Origin: Hadarchaeum sp964343275
Lineage (GTDB): Archaea; Hadarchaeota; Hadarchaeia; Hadarchaeales; Hadarchaeaceae
NCBI GenBank assembly: GCA_964343275.1
Contig: CAYFIY010000004.1
Coordinates: forward strand, 1 to 55,723
Direction: 5' to 3'
DNA: 55,723 nucleotides
The translations under genes and the position numbers were made by a program. Under the pieces are notes generated by a model. It ran no database searches and was not told where the DNA came from. It saw nothing but the letters and a program-made list of their open reading frames with translations. Position 1 is the stretch's first letter; each line of letters opens with the position of its first letter. Positions 1-8,659 of this stretch are shown here, piece after piece.

Positions 1-74
1 GCTCGCGGTGGATTTAAGATTCGATAGCAAAATATACAATAATACTCGTGTATTCAGGTGGAGGGCTGAAGCAA

Positions 75-2768
75 ATGAAACATTGGCACAGCTTAAAGGC
101 CGGAGAGGTTCTATCAGCCTTAAATGTCAAGGAAGGAGGCTTGAGCAGCGAGGACGCACAAAAACTCCTACTGGAGGTTGGCCCGAACGAGCTGAAGGAG
201 GAGAAAAGAAAGTCTCCGGCTTTGCTCTTCCTTCATCAGTTCAAGAATATATTGATCATTATATTATTGATTGCCACAGGACTTTCGCTCATCCTGGGCG
301 AGGTCTATGACGCTTTGGTTATTGTGTCGATAGTCGTGGTTACTGCCTTTCTGGGGTTTTCCCAAGAATATCGGGCGGAGAGGGTCTTGGATGCCCTGAA
401 GAGGATGACCGCCCCGACGACCTTCGTCATGCGCGATGGCAAGGAAGTGCAAATTCAGGTCCAAGAGGTGGTACCTGGTGACATCATCTTGCTTTCTACG
501 GGTGATAGGGTCGTGGCTGACGCCAGGCTGATCGAATCCGTCAATATAAAGACCGACGAATCGTCGCTGACCGGAGAGTCAATTCCGGTGGAGAAGTATA
601 CAAATCCTGTTCTGGAGGAAACTCCAGTCTCTGACAGGAAGAATATGGTTTATGCCGGGACGGCTGTCGTTTACGGTCGTGGCAGGGCGGTGGCCACGGC
701 GACGGGCATGAACACCGAACTCGGTAAAATTGCCGAACTGGTTCAAATTACCCATAGCGAAGTAACACCTCTAGAAAGCAGGATGTCGAATGTCGGAAAA
801 TGGCTTGGGGGCATATCCGTCGTCGTTTGTGTCATGGTAGCGTTTTTAGGTATCTCTAGGGGATATCCTATCCTATTGATGTTTTTATGGGGGGTGAGCC
901 TCGCGGTGGCGGCGGTCCCGGAGGCATTGCCCGCGGTTGTGACCGGTGCTCTCTCCGTAGGGATGCGGCGCATGGCCAAAGTGAACTCCATAGTCAGGAG
1001 GCTTCCGGCAGTTGAGACGCTGGGAAGCACTAGCGTTATCTGCGTGGACAAAACTGGGACCATGACCAAGGGCGAGATGACTGTTCAGGAAGTTTACGTA
1101 AACGGCAGAACGGTTAAGGTCTCTGGAGTTGGGTACGAACCGCGGGGGGAATTTTACTTTAAAAATAAAAAACTCGAACTCGAGAAAGAGGGAGAGCTTC
1201 ACACTATTCTAAAAGCCGCTACTCTATGTAACGACTCGAGACTGGAGAAAGTGGAAGAAAAGTGGATAGTTAATGGAGATCCCACGGAGGGGGCTCTGCT
1301 GACGGTGGCGGCCAAGGTTGGACGGCAGAAGGTTGAGGTGGAGCAAAAAGAGCCACGCGTCGCAGAGATTCCCTTCTCCTCCGAGAGAAAACGTATGACC
1401 ACAGTACACAAGACAGCAAAGGGTAGAGCGGCCTACATGAAGGGTGCGCCCGAAGTGGTCTTGGGATATTGTACCAAGATTTATTCCAATGGAAAAGTGC
1501 GCGGGTTGTCCGAAAAAGACCGCAAGGAACTCATGAAGTTAAACGAGATCATGGCCGGCAAGGCATTGAGAAACTTGGGCATTGCATTCAGATATTTTCC
1601 CAAGAAAAGGACCTCGTTCAGTGAAAAGGATGAGACGGACTTTGTGTTCCTCGGCATGATTGGAATGATCGACCCCCCGCGGGAGGAGGTCAAGGATGCG
1701 ATCAAGCTCTGTAAAAAAGCCGGGATCAAGGTCGTCATGATCACAGGCGACCATAAATCGACCGCTGTGGCCGTGGCGAAAGAGTGTGGCCTCATGAGTG
1801 GAAAAGGGGCGAACAAGGTTTTGACTTGGGAAGAATTGGACAAGATCAGCGATGAGGATTTCACAAAGATAGTTGAAGATATCGCCGTTTATGCTCGGGT
1901 TTCTCCCGAACACAAGGTCAAGATAGTGAAGGCATTCAAGGCCCGGGGTGAAGTTTGCGCCATGACCGGGGATGGGGTTAACGACGCTCCGGCTCTTAAA
2001 ATGGCAAATATCGGCGTGGCGATGGGCATCACCGGAACTGAGGTGACCAAGGAGGCCTCCGACATGGTGCTAACCGATGACAATTTTGCTTCCATCGTCA
2101 AGGCAGTGAAGGAAGGCCGCGAGATTTGGGGCAACATCAAAAAATATCTTACCTACCTGCTTCAGTGCAACATCATGGAGATACTGGTGCTGACCAGCAT
2201 CATGATGCTCAGCCCGACCCCGCAGGCGGCACTGGCGCTTACCACTATCCAGATCCTCTGGATAAATTTGACCACGGACGGGTTGCCGGCGATAGCATTA
2301 GGCGTGGATCCGGGCGATCCGGATCTGATGGAGAGAAAGCCGAGGGATCCTAAGGAGAGCGTGTTCACCAAGGACGTGAAGATCTATCTGGCAGTGGTCC
2401 CGATACTGACGACCGCGCTCCTGCTGGTGGCATACTTCTTCACCGCGTTTGGCGGCAGCATAACCGCGGCACGCACACAGTTGTTCACGGCCATAATTTT
2501 GATCGAGCTGGGAATCGCTCTGTCTGCCCGCTCTCTGAAACATTCGGTTTTCAAGGTGGGTGTGTTCAAGAACAAGTTCCTCTGGCTGGCTATAGGCTCC
2601 TCCCTGTTGCTCCAGCTGATTGTGATGTTCACTCCTCAGCTTCACGGGGTATTCGACGTGACCTATCCAGGAGCCTCCGACTGGCTGGTGGCCATAGTCT
2701 TCACGGCGATAATTTTTTCCGGTATTGAATCGGGCAAGTACATCGCGAGCAAAATGCGTAGAACTTGA
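75..2768 (+). CDS. P-type cation-transporting ATPase (Ca2+/Na+-type, P2)
   Basis: A membrane ATPase that forms an aspartyl-phosphate intermediate to pump a cation across the cytoplasmic membrane. Numbered from the ATG at 75: TGES actuator motif at about 166-169, VPEALPAVVT in the ion-binding helix, phosphorylation motif DKTGT with Asp at about 325, and the hinge motif TGDGVNDAP downstream. An N-terminal cation-ATPase domain and a C-terminal block of hydrophobic helices are present; about 897 residues is normal for the family. The ATG at 75 lies 9 to 10 bases after a GGAGGG ribosome site, so I prefer it to the GTG at 48. The PEALP motif favours Ca2+ or Na+ over heavy metals; the exact ion is an inference. 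Confidence 0.93.
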   Translation: MKHWHSLKAGEVLSALNVKEGGLSSEDAQKLLLEVGPNELKEEKRKSPALLFLHQFKNILIIILLIATGLSLILGEVYDALVIVSIVVVTAFLGFSQEYRAERVLDALKRMTAPTTFVMRDGKEVQIQVQEVVPGDIILLSTGDRVVADARLIESVNIKTDESSLTGESIPVEKYTNPVLEETPVSDRKNMVYAGTAVVYGRGRAVATATGMNTELGKIAELVQITHSEVTPLESRMSNVGKWLGGISVVVCVMVAFLGISRGYPILLMFLWGVSLAVAAVPEALPAVVTGALSVGMRRMAKVNSIVRRLPAVETLGSTSVICVDKTGTMTKGEMTVQEVYVNGRTVKVSGVGYEPRGEFYFKNKKLELEKEGELHTILKAATLCNDSRLEKVEEKWIVNGDPTEGALLTVAAKVGRQKVEVEQKEPRVAEIPFSSERKRMTTVHKTAKGRAAYMKGAPEVVLGYCTKIYSNGKVRGLSEKDRKELMKLNEIMAGKALRNLGIAFRYFPKKRTSFSEKDETDFVFLGMIGMIDPPREEVKDAIKLCKKAGIKVVMITGDHKSTAVAVAKECGLMSGKGANKVLTWEELDKISDEDFTKIVEDIAVYARVSPEHKVKIVKAFKARGEVCAMTGDGVNDAPALKMANIGVAMGITGTEVTKEASDMVLTDDNFASIVKAVKEGREIWGNIKKYLTYLLQCNIMEILVLTSIMMLSPTPQAALALTTIQILWINLTTDGLPAIALGVDPGDPDLMERKPRDPKESVFTKDVKIYLAVVPILTTALLLVAYFFTAFGGSITAARTQLFTAIILIELGIALSARSLKHSVFKVGVFKNKFLWLAIGSSLLLQLIVMFTPQLHGVFDVTYPGASDWLVAIVFTAIIFSGIESGKYIASKMRRT

Positions 2769-2821
2769 CCAGGCTTCATCAACTAAAATTTATTTTTACT
2801 TGTTCGCGATAATTTGCTTGG

Positions 2822-3826
2822 GTGCGTGAATTGATAGAGATCATCGTGCTGGTTGCCGGATTTTTCGTAGCTTGGAATATAGGCGCAAATAATGCCGCCA
2901 ACTGCGTCGGGGTATCGATAGGCGGTCAGGTCCTGTCTTTTCGCAGAGCTATCTCAATAGTGATAGTCTTTGTCATTTTGGGCGCGCTCCTAGAGGGGTG
3001 GAAAAATATGAGAACCGTCGGCGAGGGAATCATACTTCCGGGCCAGGTAGGCGTGAACCCGCTTTCTGCCGTACCGCTTGTAGCCGTCGCCAGTCTGATC
3101 GCCGTAGGGTTGTGGATGTTCATATCAACCTGGCGTGGCATCCCCATGTCGGTTTCTTTGTCCACCGTAGGCTCGGTGATCGGCGCCGGGGTTCTGATAA
3201 CTGTGATGCGGCCAGAGCTGGGTGTGGTCATCCAGTATGAGAGGCTTGGTCTCATCGCTTTCTCATGGGTGTTGAACCCGATGATTGCGGCCAGTATGGC
3301 ATTCGTCGTTTTCAAAGCCGTGAGCATGTCTCTGCGGCGGATAAAAAACGTGGTGCTATTCGATCGTGTTTTGAGAGGGATGATTTTGGTGGCGTCCGCC
3401 TACAGCGCCTATGTTCTCGGTGCTAACGATGTGGGTGCGTCCGCCGGTGTTATCTTCGCTTTCTTTGGCGGCTCCTCCCAAATCATCGCCGTCTTCGGTG
3501 CCGTTGCCTTGGCGGTCGGAGCAGTTACCTTCAGCCGTAGGGTAATACTGACGGTAGGTTCGGGAATAGTAAGCGTCGATCCCATCCTTGCATTCGCCGC
3601 CCAGTTTGGAGCAGCGCTGACGGTCTGGTCGTTCGTTCAGTTCGGCATACCGGTGTCCACCTCGGAGGCCATCATCGGTGGCATAGCCGGGGCGGGGTTG
3701 TTGAAGGGCGCCTCCACGGTGAGCAGGAGGAAGCTCGTTCAGATAAGTGTGGCATTGATATTGGCTCCCATCGTGGCTCTGGTGTTTTCATTTGGAATCG
3801 GCTGGCTGCTACTGGGCTTGTCGTGA
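2822..3826 (+). CDS. pitA: Inorganic phosphate permease, PiT family
   Basis: Integral membrane phosphate:cation symporter. The two internal repeats typical of PiT proteins are visible: NIGANNAANCVGVSIGG near residue 20 and VLGANDVGASAGVIFAFFGG near residue 200, each carrying the GAN(D/N) signature, with hydrophobic helices between them. Length 334 residues is normal for archaeal members. The GTG start follows an AT-rich promoter-like stretch (2785-2810). It faces a DUF47 (PhoU-like) gene converging from the other strand; PiT and DUF47 genes are often paired, DUF47 probably adjusting transporter activity. Confidence 0.93.
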   Translation: MRELIEIIVLVAGFFVAWNIGANNAANCVGVSIGGQVLSFRRAISIVIVFVILGALLEGWKNMRTVGEGIILPGQVGVNPLSAVPLVAVASLIAVGLWMFISTWRGIPMSVSLSTVGSVIGAGVLITVMRPELGVVIQYERLGLIAFSWVLNPMIAASMAFVVFKAVSMSLRRIKNVVLFDRVLRGMILVASAYSAYVLGANDVGASAGVIFAFFGGSSQIIAVFGAVALAVGAVTFSRRVILTVGSGIVSVDPILAFAAQFGAALTVWSFVQFGIPVSTSEAIIGGIAGAGLLKGASTVSRRKLVQISVALILAPIVALVFSFGIGWLLLGLS

Positions 3827-3840
3827 TTTCTTAATTCACG

Positions 3841-3862
3841 GTTATTTTCAGCCGAAAATGAT
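3841..3862. terminator. Hairpin between convergent pit and DUF47 genes
   Basis: ATTTTC (3844-3849) and GAAAAT (3854-3859) form a stem around AGCC, extended outward by one A-U and two G-U pairs. It sits in the 46-base gap between two converging genes, which suggests a bidirectional terminator. Archaeal termination mostly depends on T-tracts, so the role is inferred. Confidence 0.4.
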
Positions 3863-3872
3863 AATTGTAAAA

Positions 3873-4580
3873 TCAAGCCGTCAGGGTAAAAGTCACTATG
3901 GCTATGTAATCGCTCATGTCTTCGGCCCGATCGCTTATGTTGCCTAACCTCCGGATGACATCGGCGAGCTGGACGACACTCAGCGGGTCGAAGAGTTTCT
4001 CAAACCCGTACAGGTCATTCAACAGCCTCTCTTCGATGAGATCAACTTCGTGCTCCAGGATATCGACTTCGTTGGCTTTTGTCAGCGCAATTTCAATATC
4101 GGTCGTCAGCGCGTTGATGGCCTCTTGAAGGACTTCGACCGTCTGAGTTGTTCTTTTGGCCATGTCGACGACTATGAGTTTCCACTCCCTTATCTCCTTG
4201 TTCTTCTTCTCCGCTTTTTTTATGGCTGTCAAGAGATGCTCCCTCAGTAGGATGGCGCGCACGGTCCCCTCCGTCGTGTCAGCGACCTTGTCCAACCCCT
4301 CGGCTAGCCCGGCCAAGTTTCCGCGAAATGCCGGCAGGAAAGCACCCTTAGCGAGCATGCTCATGAAATCTCTCCTCCCATCGTCGGCCGTGGTTTCCAA
4401 CTCCGAGAGCTCCCTTCCAAGCTTCTGCGCTAGTACGAAATCTTTCTCCGAGAAGTAAGCCACTATCAGTTCCTCGAACTTCTTTACCACATCGGCGATA
4501 CATTTAGCGTTATTTTTCAAAATTTTGAAGGCCTCTTGTTCCTTTCCCCCACCAATTATGGCCAGCGCAAAAACTTCCAA
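3873..4580 (-). CDS. DUF47 / PhoU-like phosphate transport accessory protein
   Basis: A 235-residue, mostly helical, charge-rich cytoplasmic protein with the DUF47 (TIGR00153) layout: an N-terminal segment with FKILKNNAKCIADVVKKFEE, a central ETTADDGRRDF that matches the ExxAD metal-binding-type helix, and a C-terminal helix with RRLGNISDRAEDMSDYI containing the second E/D set. Members resemble PhoU and are genetically linked to PiT phosphate permeases, as here. The TTG start is preceded by GAAGGTGA about five bases upstream; no ATG is available nearby. It lies 42 bases downstream of nob1 on the same strand and in the same reading frame, separated by TAG. Confidence 0.9.
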   Translation of the reverse strand: MEVFALAIIGGGKEQEAFKILKNNAKCIADVVKKFEELIVAYFSEKDFVLAQKLGRELSELETTADDGRRDFMSMLAKGAFLPAFRGNLAGLAEGLDKVADTTEGTVRAILLREHLLTAIKKAEKKNKEIREWKLIVVDMAKRTTQTVEVLQEAINALTTDIEIALTKANEVDILEHEVDLIEERLLNDLYGFEKLFDPLSVVQLADVIRRLGNISDRAEDMSDYIAIVTFTLTA

Positions 4581-4622
4581 AAGGTCACCTTCTCTCGTAT
4601 ATCTGCCTACTTTTTTAAAGCC

Positions 4623-5111
4623 CTACCTCTTTGGTCTCCTCACCAGCTGAGAGTCGCAGATCAGGCACCTGGATGTGTTGGGTGGATAGTTTCCTCCGCA
4701 GGCTGGACAAACCGCCTCCCAGCGCAACACCTCTTTGATCCCAGGCATCACCACCCGTCGGTAGGGGATTTCTAACAAGCTGGCCAAGTTCTGCATGGCG
4801 TAGTCGTCGGTTACCAGCTCCGACTCCTTGTTCTTGAGGTCCAACGCGACGGCGAGCAGCTTGATATCAGTATTTGAAACGGTGTCGCCCGTCTGGTCCA
4901 CTTTATTGCGAACTTCGCCAAGGGAAATCTTGGACGGTTCCGAAATCAAGATCTTTCCTGTCAACACCGCGGTCTCGAACTTAAGCTTGGAGTAGAGATC
5001 TCTAGCTTCATCTAGCACCTCCTTCACCGTTACCTGATTTGCGTCCAAAAGTCCCGGAGATAGACCCGCGATGACTGCGGAGGTGTCCAGAACCATGGTC
5101 TTTCGTGTCAC
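4623..5111 (-). CDS. nob1: Nob1-like PIN-domain endoribonuclease with zinc ribbon
   Basis: Nuclease for the 3' end maturation of 16S rRNA. The PIN domain starts with VLDTSAVIAG, whose Asp is the first metal ligand; further acidic residues are in NTDIKLLAVAL and LVTDDYAMQN. The C-terminus has a zinc ribbon CPAC-x(11)-CLIC typical of Nob1. The likely start is the GTG at 5111, which overlaps the NAD kinase TAG by one base (TAGTG); an internal ATG at 5096 is the alternative. Length about 162 residues is right for archaeal Nob1. Translational coupling to nadK is likely. Confidence 0.9.
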   Translation of the reverse strand: MTRKTMVLDTSAVIAGLSPGLLDANQVTVKEVLDEARDLYSKLKFETAVLTGKILISEPSKISLGEVRNKVDQTGDTVSNTDIKLLAVALDLKNKESELVTDDYAMQNLASLLEIPYRRVVMPGIKEVLRWEAVCPACGGNYPPNTSRCLICDSQLVRRPKR

Positions 5112-5923
5112 TAGAGCTTCTCCCTTGTCTTGCGGTAGAATTCCGCGCACCTGCAGAAGCGGGCCGGCGCACCTGATTTTTTCACTTCGACCCTGCCACA
5201 GTTCTTGATATTGGCTCTCGGGATTCCGTCCACCACAACCAGTGCGTCCCTTCTAGGATGGGTTGTTTCTACGGCTACGCGGCTTTCGGCTGGAGCGACG
5301 ATGGGGTGGGGCGTTGGATGAGCAGGGCAGATGGGTACCACCAGTATGGCATCTATCCGTGGATCTATCGCCGGCCCTCCAGCTGCGTAAGCGTATGCTG
5401 TGCTTCCGGTTGTGGTGGCCAAGATTACGCCGTCGCAGCGTACATCCATGGCCGTGTTGCCGTCGATGGTCACTTTCAGGTCGACGGTTTTTCCTGGATT
5501 GGCCGAAGATACCACCACGTCGTTGAGCGCGTGTGGTAATTGTTTTCCATTGGCCGAGCCCGCCAGCATCTGGCGTTCAATGTGCTTAAACCCACGTCCG
5601 AGGAGAACATTGAGGTAGGTTTGTACCTCGTTCGGTTCGATGTCGGCCAGGAAACCACGGCCGCCAAGGTTGATGCCGAATATGGTAACGTTGGGGGCCA
5701 ATTGCTGGGCCAATAGGACAGTGCCGTCGCCTCCTACGGTGATGACTGCATCTGCATTTCTCAGGTCCGGTAGCGTTCCCGGTCGTTTTTTCAGCGCCTT
5801 GGCCAGACCTGGCTCCAGAATTATTTCCTGTCCTTTTAACAGCCTCATCACCCTGCGCACCATACCTAAGGCAGTGGCGTCATGGCGAGCTATGATTCCA
5901 ATCCGCAAGTTTTCACTTCTCAT
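5111..5923 (-). CDS. nadK: NAD(+)/NADH kinase
   Basis: Makes NADP from NAD using ATP or polyphosphate. The family signature GGDGTVLLA and the following GGRGFLADIEPNE are clear, as is NDVVVSSANPGKTVDL and the glycine-rich TTGSTAYAYAAGGPAIDP that shapes the NAD site. It has 270 residues, typical of archaeal enzymes. It is divergently oriented to aIF5A with a 63-base shared upstream region, and its stop overlaps the nob1 start. Confidence 0.95.
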   Translation of the reverse strand: MRSENLRIGIIARHDATALGMVRRVMRLLKGQEIILEPGLAKALKKRPGTLPDLRNADAVITVGGDGTVLLAQQLAPNVTIFGINLGGRGFLADIEPNEVQTYLNVLLGRGFKHIERQMLAGSANGKQLPHALNDVVVSSANPGKTVDLKVTIDGNTAMDVRCDGVILATTTGSTAYAYAAGGPAIDPRIDAILVVPICPAHPTPHPIVAPAESRVAVETTHPRRDALVVVDGIPRANIKNCGRVEVKKSGAPARFCRCAEFYRKTREKL

Positions 5924-5947
5924 CTTCCATTGTGCTAATTTTGCGCC

Positions 5948-5959
5948 AAGTTTTTAAGC
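5948..5959 (+). promoter_or_regulatory. Probable BRE/TATA element for aIF5A
   Basis: CCAAGTTTTTAAG reads as a BRE-like purine stretch plus TATA box and lies about 30 bases before the aIF5A start, leaving room for a short leader with an AGGGGA ribosome site. The match is by eye. Confidence 0.4.
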
Positions 5960-5986
5960 ATTAGGTGGAAAATACAAGGGGATTAT

Positions 5987-6376
5987 ATGAAAGATGTGTA
6001 TGAAGTAGGAAAGCTCAAAGAAGGTCGTTTTATCGTGGTCGACGATGAGCCGTGCCGCATTGTCGGGTTTTCAACTTCTGCGCCTGGGAAGCACGGGCAC
6101 GCTAAGGCCAAGATCGATGCCATTGGACTGTTCGATTCCCAAAAGCGCTCAATCGTGAGGCCGACCAGCGCTAAGGTCGAGGTCCCGATTATCGAGCGAG
6201 GCAGCGCCCAGGTCCTTGCCATCGTTTCTAATAACGCCCAGCTGATGGATCTCATCACTTACGAGACCTTCGAGTTGCCCATACCCGTCTACTTCCGTGG
6301 GGATGTCAGCGAGGGGTCAGAGATTGAGTATGTGCAGGCGCTGGGCAGAAGAAAAATAGAAAGGGTTAAGAGCTAA
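5987..6376 (+). CDS. eif5A: Translation factor aIF5A
   Basis: Archaeal initiation/elongation factor 5A, which helps the ribosome form difficult peptide bonds such as polyproline. The modification loop PGKHGHAK places the target lysine (hypusine or deoxyhypusine) at residue 35. An SH3-like N-terminal domain is followed by an OB-fold C-terminal domain (from about residue 70) with PVYFRGDVSEGSEIEY. Total 129 residues, the normal archaeal size. ATG at 5987 is preceded by AGGGGATT. Confidence 0.97.
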   Translation: MKDVYEVGKLKEGRFIVVDDEPCRIVGFSTSAPGKHGHAKAKIDAIGLFDSQKRSIVRPTSAKVEVPIIERGSAQVLAIVSNNAQLMDLITYETFELPIPVYFRGDVSEGSEIEYVQALGRRKIERVKS

Positions 6377-6386
6377 AAATCAAAGG

Positions 6387-6428
6387 TGTGGCAGTAACTT
6401 TTGGCCACTACCACAAAAATTTTTATTT
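6387..6428 (+). terminator. Hairpin and T-tract after aIF5A
   Basis: TGTGG(c)AGT at 6387-6395 pairs with ACT(a)CCACA at 6407-6415, with one internal mismatch, followed directly by AAAATTTTTATTT. It sits between the aIF5A stop and the converging histone-like gene, so it can serve both strands. Confidence 0.5.
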
Positions 6429-6432
6429 AAGT

Positions 6433-6597
6433 TTAAAGGTCTACTCCCCTTAAGGTCTTTCTGCCATTCCCCTTCGCTCGGGATATTGCCTTCTTGACGT
6501 TCGCAGCTACTTCACTGTCCAGAGCTTTGAAAAAATCGTTGCTTGCCCTCATTCCCTTCATCATGTTTCTTATGGCAGACTTCACAACATAAGCCAT
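6433..6597 (-). CDS. Small histone-fold-like protein (DUF1931-like)
   Basis: A 54-residue basic protein. Its pattern, VVKSAIRNMMKG, then FFKALDSEVAANVKKAISRAK, then NGRKTLRGVDL, resembles a histone fold; the last part matches the RAxxNGRKT..xxD signature of archaeal histones and DUF1931 proteins. It would bind DNA as a dimer or tandem. The ATG at 6597 has a strong ribosome site (GGAGGTG, six bases upstream) and a TATA-like box about 45 bases upstream. Standard archaeal histones are about 66-70 residues, so this is short; it begins at a point that leaves little of helix 1. Homology was judged by eye. Confidence 0.75.
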   Translation of the reverse strand: MAYVVKSAIRNMMKGMRASNDFFKALDSEVAANVKKAISRAKGNGRKTLRGVDL

Positions 6598-6640
6598 TTA
6601 TTACACCTCCGTTTCGTTGTTTTAACGTGTTTTTCGAAGG

Positions 6641-6650
6641 TTTAAATATT
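6641..6650 (-). promoter_or_regulatory. TATA-like box for the histone-fold gene
   Basis: On the minus strand AATATTTAAA lies 44 to 53 bases before the ATG, leaving about 20 bases of leader that carries the GGAGGTG ribosome site. Confidence 0.4.
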
Positions 6651-6664
6651 GCTGTTTACTGGCT

Positions 6665-7516
6665 TTAGCGCCTCTTTCTGAACCCTCTGATGAGCTTTCG
6701 CATCTCTTCGGGCGGCATCTCGTAGCTTTGTGCCAACGTGGGGAATTTTCCCGACCTGACGTCCCGCTTGAATGCATCCAAAGCTTTCTTGACATCATCG
6801 TCCATTTTGGCGTACCGCTTTGCGAACTTGGGGACGTTGGGGCCGGTCAAGCCAAGCAGGTCATGAATCACCAGAACTTGACCGTCGCAATAGGGGCCTG
6901 CGCCGATTCCTATAGTTGGGATATCGATTTTCTCGGTGATCAACTTTGCCAACTGCCAGGGCATGCACTCCAAGACTAGGCTGAATACTCCGGCGCGTTC
7001 CAGCCTTCTCGCGTCCTCCAGGATATTGCGGGCGGAGGACTCGGTCCTGCCCCGGACCCGGAACCCGCCGATCTGATGGATCCACTGTGGCGTCAGTCCC
7101 AGGTGCCCCATGACCGGTATACCTGAATCGATTATGAATTCAATCTTCTTGATCATTCTGCGACCGCCTTCGACCTTCACGGCCTCCGCGTGCCCTTCTT
7201 TTAAAAAACGACCGGCGTTTCTGATGGCTTCCTCCGTGCTCGCTTGATATGACATGAAAGGCATGTCTCCCACCACTAGGACCCGTTTCACGCCGCGGGA
7301 AACAGCTTTTGTGTGGTGGAGCATTTCGTCCACCGTTACAGATAGTGTGTTCTTGTAGCCCAGCATCACGTTGGCGAGGGAGTCACCGACTAACACGGCG
7401 TCCACTTCTGCATTGTCCACCATGCGGGCGGTGGCGTGGTCGTAAGCGGCAACCATCACCACGCGCTCACCGGTCTCCTTCATGCTTTGGATGGTGTGTG
7501 TTGTTATCTTATCCAT
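6665..7516 (-). CDS. panB: 3-methyl-2-oxobutanoate hydroxymethyltransferase (ketopantoate synthase)
   Basis: First committed step of pantothenate and coenzyme A synthesis: transfers a hydroxymethyl group from methylene-tetrahydropterin to 2-oxoisovalerate. Family hallmarks are VAAYDHATARMVDNAEVDAV, VGDSLANVMLGY with the metal-binding Asp, GDMPFMSYQ, VKVEGG, GHLGLTPQ, and IGIGAGPYCDGQVLV near the C-terminus. From the ATG at 7516 the protein has 283 residues, as expected; the reading frame upstream of it has no family similarity. Confidence 0.95.
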   Translation of the reverse strand: MDKITTHTIQSMKETGERVVMVAAYDHATARMVDNAEVDAVLVGDSLANVMLGYKNTLSVTVDEMLHHTKAVSRGVKRVLVVGDMPFMSYQASTEEAIRNAGRFLKEGHAEAVKVEGGRRMIKKIEFIIDSGIPVMGHLGLTPQWIHQIGGFRVRGRTESSARNILEDARRLERAGVFSLVLECMPWQLAKLITEKIDIPTIGIGAGPYCDGQVLVIHDLLGLTGPNVPKFAKRYAKMDDDVKKALDAFKRDVRSGKFPTLAQSYEMPPEEMRKLIRGFRKRR

Positions 7517-8113
7517 AGTATCCCAATTGCATACGTGTAGGTTGATAACATAGGATAAAAAACAGTGTCGGTGTGTTATCGTCTCTTGAAACATGACGGG
7601 AAGATTTCTAGATTTCTGCGAATTATATAAAAAGCGAAAATTCTATTATCAAGACTCATGGATGTGATGTCTTCGATTCGGGACCACCACCCCAAATTTG
7701 CACCCTAAAAATTGCCTTTCCTCAAAAGACGGTTGGCCTCCGAAGGTACGTAGAACGTATCTGCTAATTTTGGAAAATCAGACTGGCGTCTTTCGAGATG
7801 GCATCACAATAAGCATCGCGATTTCATTGCGCAGTGGATTCAAAAGTCGACACCCCGGCTGAACGATCTCGGTGTTGCATGGGAGCTGGAGTTTGCGATT
7901 TTAATCGGCAGTGTTTAAATCATGCCCGAATACTACCCAATTTTCTTGAGCAGCATGAACATATCATTCATTATTTTTGCTGCCCTTTGTTTTCAGGGGA
8001 TGTTTGCGTCCATTTCGTGAGGCAGGCTACAGTAGTATTCGACCGACTCTTGAAGGCGATAAATAAATTGAGATGGAACAGATTAGTTTAAGGAAAAAAT
8101 AGGGCACTTGGAG
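7517..8113. other. 597-base region without a convincing gene
   Basis: Both strands are broken by frequent stops. The longest piece with protein-like composition is a plus-strand fragment at about 7766-7918 containing KSDWRLSRWHHNKHRDFIAQ, which has no start codon in a sensible place and no family I recognise. The reading frame at 7834-8091 has odd composition and no ribosome site. No rRNA, SRP RNA or RNase P RNA signature is visible. It may be decayed coding sequence. Confidence 0.4.
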
Positions 8114-8659
8114 TCACGCTATTTTCGCAGCTGGGTTGGAGATGGTTGGTTGGACCATTCGCCACTCGTTTTTCAGTTGATAGAGTTTTCCCGACCTCAA
8201 TATTAATAGCATTGAGGAGACGAACAGCGGCCAGACTAGGGCGTTTATCATTGGTGCTCCGAAGTAGGTTATCTGCTGCAACGGATTTGATGATGTCCAA
8301 GTCCAGAGGTTAAAGTAGAGGGCAAGAGGTTCGAGTACTGCATCGATCCCTACCCCGGCGAGCACGCCGAGCTTGATTGATCGGAATCGCCGCATGGCCA
8401 TGAAACCAGCGTAGACGGCTATCACCCACCCGCAGGCGATAGCAACGGGGAATCCTCCGGGAAGCCAGAGCGCGTAGTTCTCGGCGGGGTAGAAGAATCC
8501 ACGTAACGACCACATGTAAAGCGCCTCCATCACCCAGCCCGCGAAAAATGGCAGGCTGAAAAGAAACAACGTTCGTTTCAGACCACCGACTTTGTAGCTG
8601 TGCACCATCGCCACTACACAGGACCCAATCGCGGCGGCCTCGAAAAGATTGGTTGTCAT
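8114..8659 (-). CDS. DUF422 / carotenoid-biosynthesis-like membrane protein
   Basis: A polytopic membrane protein with five or six hydrophobic segments. The C-terminal part has YFNLWTW and YFGAPMINALVW, which match the W.W / YfGvPl.N..GW pattern of DUF422 proteins; that family includes bisanhydrobacterioruberin hydratase (CruF) of haloarchaea. Whether it acts on carotenoids here is unknown, and no other carotenoid gene is in the window. The start is chosen at the ATG at 8659, six bases after GTGGGGA; a GTG four codons upstream is possible. Confidence 0.75.
   Translation of the reverse strand: MTTNLFEAAAIGSCVVAMVHSYKVGGLKRTLFLFSLPFFAGWVMEALYMWSLRGFFYPAENYALWLPGGFPVAIACGWVIAVYAGFMAMRRFRSIKLGVLAGVGIDAVLEPLALYFNLWTWTSSNPLQQITYFGAPMINALVWPLFVSSMLLILRSGKLYQLKNEWRMVQPTISNPAAKIA

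Noticed and set aside
4580..4623. Nob1 and DUF47 in one frame, separated only by TAG and 14 codons, as a possible fusion
   Set aside because: The DUF47 gene has its own TTG with a ribosome site, and TAG is a normal stop in this genome.
7834..8091. 85-codon plus frame as a gene
   Set aside because: Odd amino-acid composition with many Cys and His, no ribosome site and no recognisable motif.
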